From Bordetella genomosp. 10 (lineage in GTDB: Bacteria > Pseudomonadota > Gammaproteobacteria > Burkholderiales > Burkholderiaceae_B), in NCBI RefSeq assembly GCF_002261225.1, contig NZ_NEVM01000002.1, positions 1,178,001 to 1,242,000 on the forward strand: a stretch of DNA of 64,000 nucleotides. The letters are read 5' to 3'. Below, piece after piece: positions 33,838 to 42,200 of the stretch; the first letter of the stretch is position 1, and each line of letters starts with the position of its first letter. The notes beneath the pieces were generated by a model that was not told the DNA's origin, ran no database searches, and saw only the letters and a program-made list of their open reading frames with translations. The position numbers and the translations under genes were made by a program.

Positions 33838-35520
33838 TCAGGCAACACTGGACGTGCGCGTCACGGCAGCATCGCTCTGGACCAACTCCACGATACGACC
33901 ATTGCGTAGCGTAACGCGCCGGTCGCAAATGTGGAAATAGCGATCATCGTGCGAAATGGCAACGATGGTGCGGCCTTGCGCCTTGAGTTCGGGCAGGATT
34001 TCCGTATAGAACATATGACGAAACTCAGGGTCCTGATCCGCTGCCCATTCGTCGAAGACGATTATCGGCCGTCCCTTGAGCCAGGCTTCTATCAGCGCAA
34101 GCCGCTTGCGCTGACCAGTGGAAAGCGCCGTCGTACTATAGCGTCCATCCTCGACGGTCAGCTTGTGCGCGAGATCCAACTTATCCAGATAAAACGCCAC
34201 GCGCTCAGGCAATACGTCGGTCGGCAAGCTCAGGTCGTCAAAAAGGAAATAGTCTGAGAAGACAGTGGCGAAGGATTGACGGTAGCCGTCCAGTTCCTGC
34301 ACGGTAATCTGTCGGTCATTGAAACGGATCTGGCCCTGGGTCGGCGCATAGAGGCCTAAAAGCAGCTTGATCAAAGTCGTCTTGCCACCGCCGTTCTCGC
34401 CGGTGATGAAGAAGATCTCGCCGGCCTTGAGCGTCAGGTTGATCGGCCCGAGCGTGAATGCGGACTCGCCCTCACGCGGCGGGAAGGTAAAAGAAATGTC
34501 GCGCATGGTGAGCATTTCGAAGGTACCCAACGCATCGTTCGCAGTATGTGGTTCCAGCAGGTTGCCTTCCACAGCCTCAAAACGGCTCGCAAGGTCGCTC
34601 AAGCGGGTCATTGCAATCTGCGCCCGCGAGAACATGGGCAACTGGCCAATGATCTGCGTCAACGGTCCGCGGACGTACAGTAGCGCGATGACAAAGCCGC
34701 TGATCATTGAACGGTCGGCAACAGAGGCGCTGGCCTGCATGACCAGCAGAAGGCCGATCACGAAGAAGTACAACGCCGATCCGAACGCATTGGCGCTGCA
34801 GAACACGGCGACACCGCTCATGAAGGCATCGACGATGCGCTTGGTCGAGCGTTGGATGCGACCTTCATAGAGGCGAACACGCCGGTTCTTGTCAAGTCGC
34901 AGCTCCTTGGCCCCTTCGATAATGGCTCGATACTGTTTCTGCAACTCTTCCTCGGCCTCTCTTGTCTTGGCAAAGCTGCGCATGCCTCGTCCCCGCGCCC
35001 AGCCGGTCACTACGGAGCCCAGGGCCAGCGCGATCAGCGTGATGACGAACATGAGCGGCGACAGCCAGCACATGTATGCGAAGCATCCGACGAGAACGGC
35101 TGCAGCAATGGCAAAACCGGAGAAACCGAAGGTCAGGTTGCTGATGGTATTTATGTCCTGATTCAGTACGGTCAGTATCCGATGCGATTGATAGCGCTCG
35201 ATTTCCAGTATTGGTGCCTGCAACAGCCTGGCGGAAAGAGAATCGCGCAGGTTGGCGATCACTTTCTGACCGACCAGCGTATTGCCGATATCCGAGGTGA
35301 TCTCGCCGGCCAACGTGAGCACGAAAAGACCGATGAACAGAAGTACAAGGCCGTGGGTGATGCCTGCGTCGCCGTGCAGGTTCGCGTTGATGGTTGCCAG
35401 CAGGAAGGCCGTGGCCAGGCCGCTGGCAATCCCCGCCAGGGTGCAAAAGACGGTGATGGGCCAGAACGGCCGCAGCAGGCGCATGACGATGGGTAAGAGG
35501 GCGGAGGAGCGCTCGGACAC
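33838..35520 (-). CDS. Cyclic-peptide/siderophore export ABC transporter (PvdE/SyrD type)
   Basis: 560 aa, a fused half-transporter. The GTG start at 35520 has AAGGAGAG 6 nt upstream. The N-terminal half has about six membrane segments (FWPITVFCTLAGIASGLATA, GLVLLFIGLFVLTLAG, LMFVITLIALALGSVVTGW, ALYFFVIGLLLVM). The C-terminal half is the ATPase: Walker A GENGGGKTT, signature LSTGQRKRLALIEAW, Walker B PIIVFDEWAADQDP and the H-loop IVAISHDDRYF. The DEWAADQDPEFR form is characteristic of PvdE/SyrD exporters, which move NRPS products across the inner membrane. Divergent from the biosynthetic genes, with a shared regulatory region carrying two Fur-like motifs. Confidence 0.92.
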   Translation of the reverse strand: MSERSSALLPIVMRLLRPFWPITVFCTLAGIASGLATAFLLATINANLHGDAGITHGLVLLFIGLFVLTLAGEITSDIGNTLVGQKVIANLRDSLSARLLQAPILEIERYQSHRILTVLNQDINTISNLTFGFSGFAIAAAVLVGCFAYMCWLSPLMFVITLIALALGSVVTGWARGRGMRSFAKTREAEEELQKQYRAIIEGAKELRLDKNRRVRLYEGRIQRSTKRIVDAFMSGVAVFCSANAFGSALYFFVIGLLLVMQASASVADRSMISGFVIALLYVRGPLTQIIGQLPMFSRAQIAMTRLSDLASRFEAVEGNLLEPHTANDALGTFEMLTMRDISFTFPPREGESAFTLGPINLTLKAGEIFFITGENGGGKTTLIKLLLGLYAPTQGQIRFNDRQITVQELDGYRQSFATVFSDYFLFDDLSLPTDVLPERVAFYLDKLDLAHKLTVEDGRYSTTALSTGQRKRLALIEAWLKGRPIIVFDEWAADQDPEFRHMFYTEILPELKAQGRTIVAISHDDRYFHICDRRVTLRNGRIVELVQSDAAVTRTSSVA

Positions 35521-35618
35521 GGAAACTCTCCTTGGAGGGCGAGAGGAGGGTCATGGCATGAAAGACGGACGTTGCGTCCATCTGCGACAGGTAGCCATGG
35601 CTGCGGTCATGGTGGGAA

Positions 35619-35639
35619 AGTATAGAACGATTCTTACTT
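35619..35639 (-). promoter_or_regulatory. Exporter promoter -10 with Fur-like motif
   Basis: Read leftward, a good -10 (TATACT, 35624-35619) is preceded directly by AAGTAAGAATCGTTC (35639-35625). The same 15-mer with one change (AAGTAAGAATCATTC) occurs at the divergent MbtH promoter. The core GAAYGATTCTTACTT resembles Fur sites of the AATGATTCTCATT type. A repressor here would cover the space between -35 and -10. Confidence 0.5.
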
Positions 35640-35659
35640 ACTTATGTCATTTTCGATTG

Positions 35660-35699
35660 TTTAAATACAGCTGACTCCAGTGCTGTCAGCGCATTTAAA
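35660..35699. promoter_or_regulatory. 40-bp interrupted palindrome in the divergent region
   Basis: TTTAAAT (35660-35666) and GCTGAC (35670-35675) are mirrored by GTCAGC (35685-35690) and ATTTAAA (35693-35699), leaving a 9-bp centre. It lies between the two promoters and does not resemble a terminator. It may bind a dimeric activator or repressor common to exporter and synthetase genes. Confidence 0.5.
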
Positions 35700-35737
35700 G
35701 CCTATAAAGGTATGTCTAAAAGCAAATTATTCATGTG

Positions 35738-35794
35738 TTGACAACCGCATTCGTACCGCCTAGAGTTTCGTAAGAAATGGAATGATTCTTACTT
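35738..35794 (+). promoter_or_regulatory. MbtH/NRPS operon promoter with Fur-like operator
   Basis: TTGACA (35738-35743), a 17-bp spacer and TAGAGT (35761-35766) form a strong sigma70-like promoter. An inverted repeat GTAAGAA-N9-TTCTTAC (35770-35792) overlaps the predicted start of transcription near 35773, and GAATGATTCTTACTT (35780-35794) repeats the motif of the exporter promoter. This is the arrangement expected for iron-dependent Fur repression; Fur itself is not encoded here. Confidence 0.6.
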
Positions 35795-35865
35795 TGATGT
35801 TGCCTGCTGGATGGCAGTGGCGAGGTCTGGCAGGTCTTCTTCAATCAATCGACTGGGAGGCGAGC

Positions 35866-36105
35866 ATGAGCTGGGACGATGAGAACGCGACATTCAAGGT
35901 CGTCATCAATCACGAAGAGCAGTATTCCATCTGGCCGTCGTATAAGTCGGTGATTCCTGGGGGCTGGCGCGCTGTCGGCGTGGAGGGTACCAAAGCCGAG
36001 TGCCTTGCTTATATCGAGGCGAACTGGACGGATATGCGGCCCCTGAGCCTGCGCAAGGCCATGGAAGCAGACGCGCTGGCGTCCGGCTCAACTACGCGCG
36101 TCTGA
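35866..36105 (+). CDS. MbtH-family NRPS accessory protein
   Basis: 79 aa. The ATG at 35866 has GGGAGG 6-10 nt upstream. The conserved MbtH pattern is complete: [20 protein letters not shown], then [18 protein letters not shown]. MbtH proteins bind NRPS adenylation domains and are often needed for their solubility and activity. As first gene of the operon it probably serves the A domains of NRPS-1, -2 and -3. The thioesterase gene follows after 7 bp. Confidence 0.95.
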   Translation: MSWDDENATFKVVINHEEQYSIWPSYKSVIPGGWRAVGVEGTKAECLAYIEANWTDMRPLSLRKAMEADALASGSTTRV

Positions 36106-36112
36106 TCGGTCA

Positions 36113-36859
36113 ATGCATACGCCTTTGCCATTGTTCTGCTTCCCGTACGCGGGCGGCGGGACGGCGATTTACCGGCAGTGGGCCGATGGCTTGCCCGGCG
36201 CCGTCATTCCCATTCCAGTGCATCTGCCGGGGCGCGGACCGCGGGTTCAGCAGCCACCCGTACAGACATGGCCGGCGCTTCTGGACGTGTTGTTGGCCGA
36301 CCTCCATCCTTATATGGATCGCCCGCTGGCCTTGTTCGGGCACAGCATGGGCGCGCTGGTGGCTTTCGAGCTGGCTCACGCGATGCGCGAGCGATACGGC
36401 GCAAATCCGGTCTGGCTGGGGTTGTCGGCGTGCGTGGCGCCCGCGCTGCGCGAGTGGGAAGACAAGTGGTTGCATTGTCCGCGTGCCGAGCTTCTGGATG
36501 AACTGCAGGATCTCAATGGAACGCACCAGGAGTTGCTGCGCAATGACGAATTCATGGCTTTGGTCGAACCCGTGCTGCGAGCGGACTTCCATCTGTGCGG
36601 CGTGTATCCCCGCGAAGTTGGCCGCCCCCCACTCGACTGCCCGATTCTGGTGCTGGGCGGTACGGAGGACAAGGATGTTTGTGACGACTCACGCAAGCTG
36701 AAGGCGTGGGCCAGCGAGACCACCGGGCCGACAGAGCTAGTGTTGTTGAAAGGCGATCATTTCTTCATCAATACCCGGCGCGACGCAGTGTTGAGCATCG
36801 TCAGCCGTTCCCTTACAGGGGTGATGCACAGGCGGCGTCCCGCCACGTGCGGCGTGTGA
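36113..36859 (+). CDS. Type II thioesterase
   Basis: 248 aa, alpha/beta hydrolase of the external NRPS thioesterase group: LFCFPYAGGGTAIYRQW at the start, the oxyanion/PGRG segment (HLPGRGPRVQQPP), nucleophile elbow GHSMGALVAFELAH, acid residue in LGGTEDKDV and histidine in GDHFFI. Such enzymes remove wrong acyl groups from stalled carrier domains. It is placed between MbtH and the tailoring genes, all in the same direction. Confidence 0.92.
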   Translation: MHTPLPLFCFPYAGGGTAIYRQWADGLPGAVIPIPVHLPGRGPRVQQPPVQTWPALLDVLLADLHPYMDRPLALFGHSMGALVAFELAHAMRERYGANPVWLGLSACVAPALREWEDKWLHCPRAELLDELQDLNGTHQELLRNDEFMALVEPVLRADFHLCGVYPREVGRPPLDCPILVLGGTEDKDVCDDSRKLKAWASETTGPTELVLLKGDHFFINTRRDAVLSIVSRSLTGVMHRRRPATCGV

Positions 36860-36910
36860 TAGCCGCTGAGCACTGCCATCTTTCTGCGTTACCTGACCAG
36901 GAGATCCCCG

Positions 36911-38353
36911 GTGAACCCGTCTCTTCCGCATTCTCTCTTCGACTTCGAGCCCTACAAAGCGCAGCGCGAGGAGATACTACCGCTCATCAAGCAGTTTGCC
37001 GGCCATACGGCGTTTCGCAGCGCCGTCGTCGAGGAACTGGAGTTGGACGAGGACTTCCACCGCCGTCCCTTGCGGCCGGAAGATCTGGAGTTTCTCAAGT
37101 TCCAGCGTGCCATTACCGCGCAGACCGTCAGCCGGCTGCCGTCGTTGGCGACCAACCGGCTGCTGCTCAGCATCAACGAGCTTGCAGTGTCGCGCCCGAC
37201 TATGAAGGATACGCCGCAGGAGCGCGAACGCCAGCGGCTGTTCCACAGCGACCTGAATAATAGCCTGGGCATGCGCATTCGTCCCTATCTGGAGCACTAC
37301 GGTTTTTCCTATGTCAGCCAGGCGGCGGCGGCTAGGGTCAATGCAGGTGGCAATATCGAGGAGTCCGTCGATGCGCTTTACACACAGGAATTGCGTTTCT
37401 GGACGGACGTCTTCAAGCTGCTCGGGCAACGCGGGTACCTGGAGGAGGGGCTGCGCTTCATCCTGATTCAACGCTGGAGCTTGCGGCCGTCACAAGGGAT
37501 CGCCCTCCGGCGCGCGGCGGCCAATGGCTACTTCGACGCGTTGCCGACGGCCGTGCTGCCCTGGGACGGTGGCGCATGGCCGCTGGACGCCACGTTGCGA
37601 GCGGCCGCCATGTTCGCCGGCGTCAACCGGCGCCAACATTCGTATTGGCAGTTCTATCTGCCGACCAGCATGCATCGTGTCAATCTCCTGTACGCGCTGG
37701 CGAACCGGCCGGATCGTCCGTATGTCATGGTGGGCGCCGCCTACGGCGCGGAGATCGAGTCCCTGGCGTTGGTGGTGGCCTTGCAGCATGCGTGCCCGCA
37801 GGTGGCGCGCATGCCGGGTTGCTCCGTCATCGATGAACGCCAGGTAGTTGCCGATCTCAAGGCCAGGCTGCGCAATGCGCTGGCGGAAACCGAGGCGCAC
37901 GCGCCCGGCGATGCGCTGGGCGAACTCAGGCTGGGACTGGAAGCCGTGGCGTCCGTCGCGGAGCGCGGCCGCTGGGATCTGGGCGAGCAATTGCGGTGGC
38001 TCTCCGCACTTGAGAACTATTGCGCCTGGGCCAAGGATATCGATGCACGCATACAACGCGAGTGCCCAAACATCGATCGTGAGACATTCGTGGAGCCAAG
38101 GGAAATGTGCTCTACGACCCATGTGCATAACGATCACAGGCTGGTTGTCATCGAGCACGGCGACATGATCTTCTGGGGCAACCTCGGTATGCAGTTGAAG
38201 ATGACGGTAGGCGACATGGTGTTGATCCCGGATGGCCGTCTGCATGGCTCGACTGTCGTATCGCACGAGTGCACCTATCACCAGCCCATCATTCCGGACG
38301 AGTGGATCCAGGCCTTGCTCTCCAACCAGGTGCGCCAGGCGGCTGCCGCGTGA
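36911..38353 (+). CDS. SznF/GrbE-like protein: heme-oxygenase-like domain plus cupin
   Basis: 480 aa. The GTG start at 36911 has AGGAGA 6 nt upstream. The first ~390 residues are helical and resemble the heme-oxygenase-like (HDO) core; the end is a cupin. THVHNDHR gives His404 and His406, and DGRLHGSTV gives His445. This spacing (2 then 39) equals, from memory, the iron ligands His407, His409 and His448 of SznF. The SznF cupin rearranges N-hydroxylated methylarginine to form an N-N bond. The HDO diiron ligands of SznF do not have clear counterparts here (no HxxxDxxH near residues 305-320), so hydroxylation is probably left to the next gene. The pair resembles what gramibactin producers use to turn arginine into graminine. 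The gene starts 51 bp after the thioesterase and ends 18 bp before the YqcI-like gene. Confidence 0.75.
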   Translation: MNPSLPHSLFDFEPYKAQREEILPLIKQFAGHTAFRSAVVEELELDEDFHRRPLRPEDLEFLKFQRAITAQTVSRLPSLATNRLLLSINELAVSRPTMKDTPQERERQRLFHSDLNNSLGMRIRPYLEHYGFSYVSQAAAARVNAGGNIEESVDALYTQELRFWTDVFKLLGQRGYLEEGLRFILIQRWSLRPSQGIALRRAAANGYFDALPTAVLPWDGGAWPLDATLRAAAMFAGVNRRQHSYWQFYLPTSMHRVNLLYALANRPDRPYVMVGAAYGAEIESLALVVALQHACPQVARMPGCSVIDERQVVADLKARLRNALAETEAHAPGDALGELRLGLEAVASVAERGRWDLGEQLRWLSALENYCAWAKDIDARIQRECPNIDRETFVEPREMCSTTHVHNDHRLVVIEHGDMIFWGNLGMQLKMTVGDMVLIPDGRLHGSTVVSHECTYHQPIIPDEWIQALLSNQVRQAAAA

Positions 38354-38371
38354 GTGGACCAGGAGACCGGC

Positions 38372-39232
38372 ATGCGCACTGAAGAACAGCAACGCTTGAA
38401 GGTTGACGATACGCGTCCTTCGATCCAGCCCCCATCTGACTGGCGCAGCCGCGTCATCGTAGAAGGCCGCATAGGACCCGCGGATGTACCTCACTGGTTG
38501 GCCGCGTCGTATGCCACGCTCAGGGGACATGTGATGGATCCTGACTATCCTTGCTTCTTTGGCACCATGGCGGAAAAACGGGGGGAGATGTTCTATTCGT
38601 ATGTCGAAGATATGGATTTGACGGCCTTGCCCGCGACCATGGCGGCATTCTCCGAGCTGTCCGTGCAGCCCCGCTATGAAAAGAACAATATCGCCATCTT
38701 CTTCACGCCCGACGAGCGGCCGTTGACGCATAAGCGCTACCACGAGTTGTTCTGGCGGGTACTGCAGTACCTGCACGACGCCGATCAGCATCCCGATGTC
38801 GAGGAACAGCCTGATCCCAGTCATCCCGATTGGGAGTTTTCGTTCGCCGGGGTGCAGATGTTCGTGGTGTGTGCTTGCCCGTCGTTCGAGCAGCGCCATA
38901 GCCGCAATCTGGGACCAGGGATGGTGCTGCTGTTCCAGCCACGAAGCGTTTTTCTCGACAAGGTGACCAACCGCGTCATCGGCGTGCAGGCACGTAATGA
39001 GGTGCGGCGGCGGCTGTCGACCTGGGACAGCATTCCCGCCCACCCGGACCTCGGTTTCTATGGCGACCCCGGCAACCTGGAGTGGAAACAGTATTTCCTG
39101 CCTGACGACAACACGCCGGCGGTGGACCGTTGTCCCTTCCTCAGCCGGCGCGCTGCCGCGGCACAAGGGGACGGCGCTTCGCCGGAGGACGTCAGGATCG
39201 CTGATGCGGGACAGAGCCGGGGAAGAAAATGA
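38372..39232 (+). CDS. YqcI/YcgG family heme-dependent N-oxygenase-like protein (GrbD/GntA-like)
   Basis: 286 aa. The ATG at 38372 has AGGAGA 5 nt upstream. Family motifs are clear: YPCFFGTMAEKRGEMFYSYV, NIAIFFTP, FWRVLQYLHDAD, HPDWEFSFAGVQMFVVC, GMVLLFQPRSVF, ARNEVRRRLSTWD and HPDLGFYGDPGNLEWKQYFL. Members such as GntA of guanitoxin biosynthesis are heme proteins that N-hydroxylate guanidine groups of arginine-like substrates. Here it most likely hydroxylates arginine for the cupin protein upstream, on the way to a diazeniumdiolate amino acid. Its stop overlaps the NRPS-1 start by 4 bp, so it is translationally coupled to the assembly line. Confidence 0.83.
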   Translation: MRTEEQQRLKVDDTRPSIQPPSDWRSRVIVEGRIGPADVPHWLAASYATLRGHVMDPDYPCFFGTMAEKRGEMFYSYVEDMDLTALPATMAAFSELSVQPRYEKNNIAIFFTPDERPLTHKRYHELFWRVLQYLHDADQHPDVEEQPDPSHPDWEFSFAGVQMFVVCACPSFEQRHSRNLGPGMVLLFQPRSVFLDKVTNRVIGVQARNEVRRRLSTWDSIPAHPDLGFYGDPGNLEWKQYFLPDDNTPAVDRCPFLSRRAAAAQGDGASPEDVRIADAGQSRGRK

Positions 39233-42200
39233 GCGCTGTGCCTGCCGATCATCGGCTCTTGACGGTATCTCAAGCCTACGCTGCCTTGCCAGCCGACAAG
39301 CGACGCGAGTTCAGGCAGCGGGTACGGGAGCGGGGCATCAAGGCCAACCAGCTTCCTATCGTGCCTTTTCCCGACCGCGGTGGTCGTTTTCCGCTGTCGC
39401 ACGCGCAGGAGAGACTATGGTTCCTTTGGCGCCTGGACCCGGAAAGTTCGGCCTATAACCTGTCCAGCTCGGTGCGTTTGGTCGGATCGCTGCGCGCGGA
39501 TGCCGTAAGAGCGGCCGTCGGCAGCCTGATAGAACGCCACGAGAGTTTGCGCAAATATTTTGGCGAGGCGGACGGCGTGCCGTGGCAAGCTGTCGGTAAG
39601 TCCCGTTATGGGTGGCACGAGGAGGATATCTCGGCACGCTCGCGTGAGGAGCAGGATCTGGCATTGCCGGATAAGTTGGCGGCGTTGACCCATGCGCCCT
39701 TCGATCTGCGCGACGGCCCACTCCTGCGAGTGGCAATGCTGCGACTGTCCGCGTCCGAGCACGTGCTGCACTTCGCCATGCATCACATCATTTCCGATGG
39801 CTGGTCCATGGACGTTCTCACGCGCGAGTTCGTGCAAGCATACCGTGCCAGTCATGGCGGGATGCCGCTCGGCTCCGCGCCGCTGCCGATCCAATATGGA
39901 GACTACGCTGCCTGGCAGCGGGAGTGGCTGGATGTAGAGGAACTGGAGCGGCAGCTGGCTTACTGGCGGCTCAGGCTCGGAGCGGAGCATCCGATATTGG
40001 AGCTACCTTTTTCCGGACGCCGAACGGGACTTCGTAGTGGACAGGGAAACCGCATCGTCAGGCAACTTACGCCGTCGCAGGCCGCGGCGTTGCGTGGTTT
40101 GGCGGTGTCGGGCGGCACAACGCTCTCCACCGTGATGTTGGCAGCCTACGCATTGCTGCTGTCGCGCTATACGAACCAGCAGGACGTTCGCATAGGCATT
40201 CCGGTAGCGGGTCGAAATCGTATCGAGACGGAGCCGCTCATCGGATTCTTCGTCAACACGCTGGTCATCCGCGGTGAGTTCGCGAACCTGATGCGCTGCG
40301 ACGACTTATTGAGCCATATGCGTGATCGCGTCCTTGAGGCGCAGGAGCATCAGGATCTGCCGTTTTCCTGCCTGGTGGACGATCTGCAGCCTGCACGGAT
40401 GCTGGATCAGACACCACTCTTCCAGGTGATGTTCAACTTCTCGGCGGCACACCCTCATGACGATGCCAGGCTTCCCGATCTGCGCGTTCAGTCCATGCCC
40501 GCCCAGATGGAAACCTCGCGCTTTGACCTGGTGCTGCATGCCGTGGATGGCGATGCCTTGTCGGTGGCATTCAACTACGCGACGGATGTCTTCGATGGTG
40601 GGACGATAGGACGTTTGCTCGATCATTATTGCGACATCCTGGATCAGTGGAGCCGTGGCGCTCGCCTTCTCGATGATATTCAGCTGAAGGACACGGGCGA
40701 GCCGCGCGGCGTGCTCGCGCAACATCCTTTTCTGCCAGTAACGACACGGATCGCGGCGCAGGCGGCGCGGGATCCCTCGCGTCCGGCCTTGCACTGCGAA
40801 GGCCAGCGGCTGGCGTATGGAGAGCTGGACGGCTGGGCCAATCGCATTGGCCGGCATTTGACACGGATGGGTGTACAGACGGAGGAGCGTGTGGGGCTAT
40901 GCGTCACGCGTTCGCCCGGACTGGTCGCCGGTTTGCTCGGCGTGCTCAAGGCCGGCGCGGCGTTCGTCCCGCTGGACCCCGAATATCCGCGCGAGCGCCT
41001 GGCCTATATGCTGGAAGATGCCGGTGTGCGCCGGGTTCTGGCCGATGCGGTCACGGCGCGTGGCCTGGACTGGTTGCCGGCGGGCTGCGCGGTGGTGGAC
41101 ATCGATGAACTGGCGGCTCCGGATGGTGCCGGGGACAACCTGCCGTGGCAGGTGCCGGTTCATCCTGAGCAACTGGCTTACGTCATCTACACCTCTGGGT
41201 CGACCGGCAAACCAAAGGGGGTGGCGATCAGCCAGGCGGCGTTCAGCCGCCATCTGGATGACTTCATCGGCATCTACGGGATCACCGCGGCCGACAAGCA
41301 GTTGCAAAGCTCGACGATCAATTTCGACGTGTCCCTGCACGAGATGCTGCCCGCGCTTGCCCAGGGCGGGCAGGTGGAGATGCGTGGCCCGGCCGCCTGG
41401 GATTTGCAGCGCACCAGCCGGGCGCTGGCCGAGGAGGGCGTCACCTTCTCGCGGCTGCCGACGGCGTATTGGCAGCAGTGGCTGCGCGATCCGCCGGCTG
41501 CCGACACGCTCAAGGCCCTGCGCCAGATCACCGTGGGAGGCGAAGGCTTGCCCGGCGATGCGTTGGCGCGCTGGTTCGACGGACCGCTGGCCGGCATCCA
41601 TCTGGACAATCTGTACGGCCCGACCGAGACGACGGTCGCCTGCATGTATCGGCGCACGCGTGCCGAAGATGCGCAGCAGGCGGTGGTGTCCATCGGCAGG
41701 CCGTATCCGTCGCGTAGCGTCTACGTCATGGATCGGCGCGGCAACGAAGTGCCGATCGGTGGCGTGGGCGAACTGTGCATCGGCGGCGACACCCTGGCGC
41801 GCGGGTATCTGGGCCGTGCCGCGTTGACGGCGCAGCAGTTCGTGCCGGATCCCTATCGCGACGACGGCGCGCGGCTTTACCGCAGCGGCGACATGTGCCG
41901 GCGCCGCGCCGATGGGGACATGGACTTCCTCGGCCGGCAGGACCAGCAGTTGAAGCTGCGCGGGATGCGCATCGAACTGGGCGAGATCGAAGCGGTAGTG
42001 CGGCAGGCGCCCGGCGTGGTCGAGGCGGTGGTGCAGCCCTGGGGCGAGGGAGAAGCGAAGCGCCTGGTAGGCTACGTCGTGGGCAACCGCGCGGGCGCCG
42101 CGCCGGATGACGTGATGGATGGCGTGGTGGACATGGATGCCGTCCGCGCGTGGACGCAGTCGCGCCTGCCGGCGTATATGGTGCCAGCCGCCTGGGTGAC

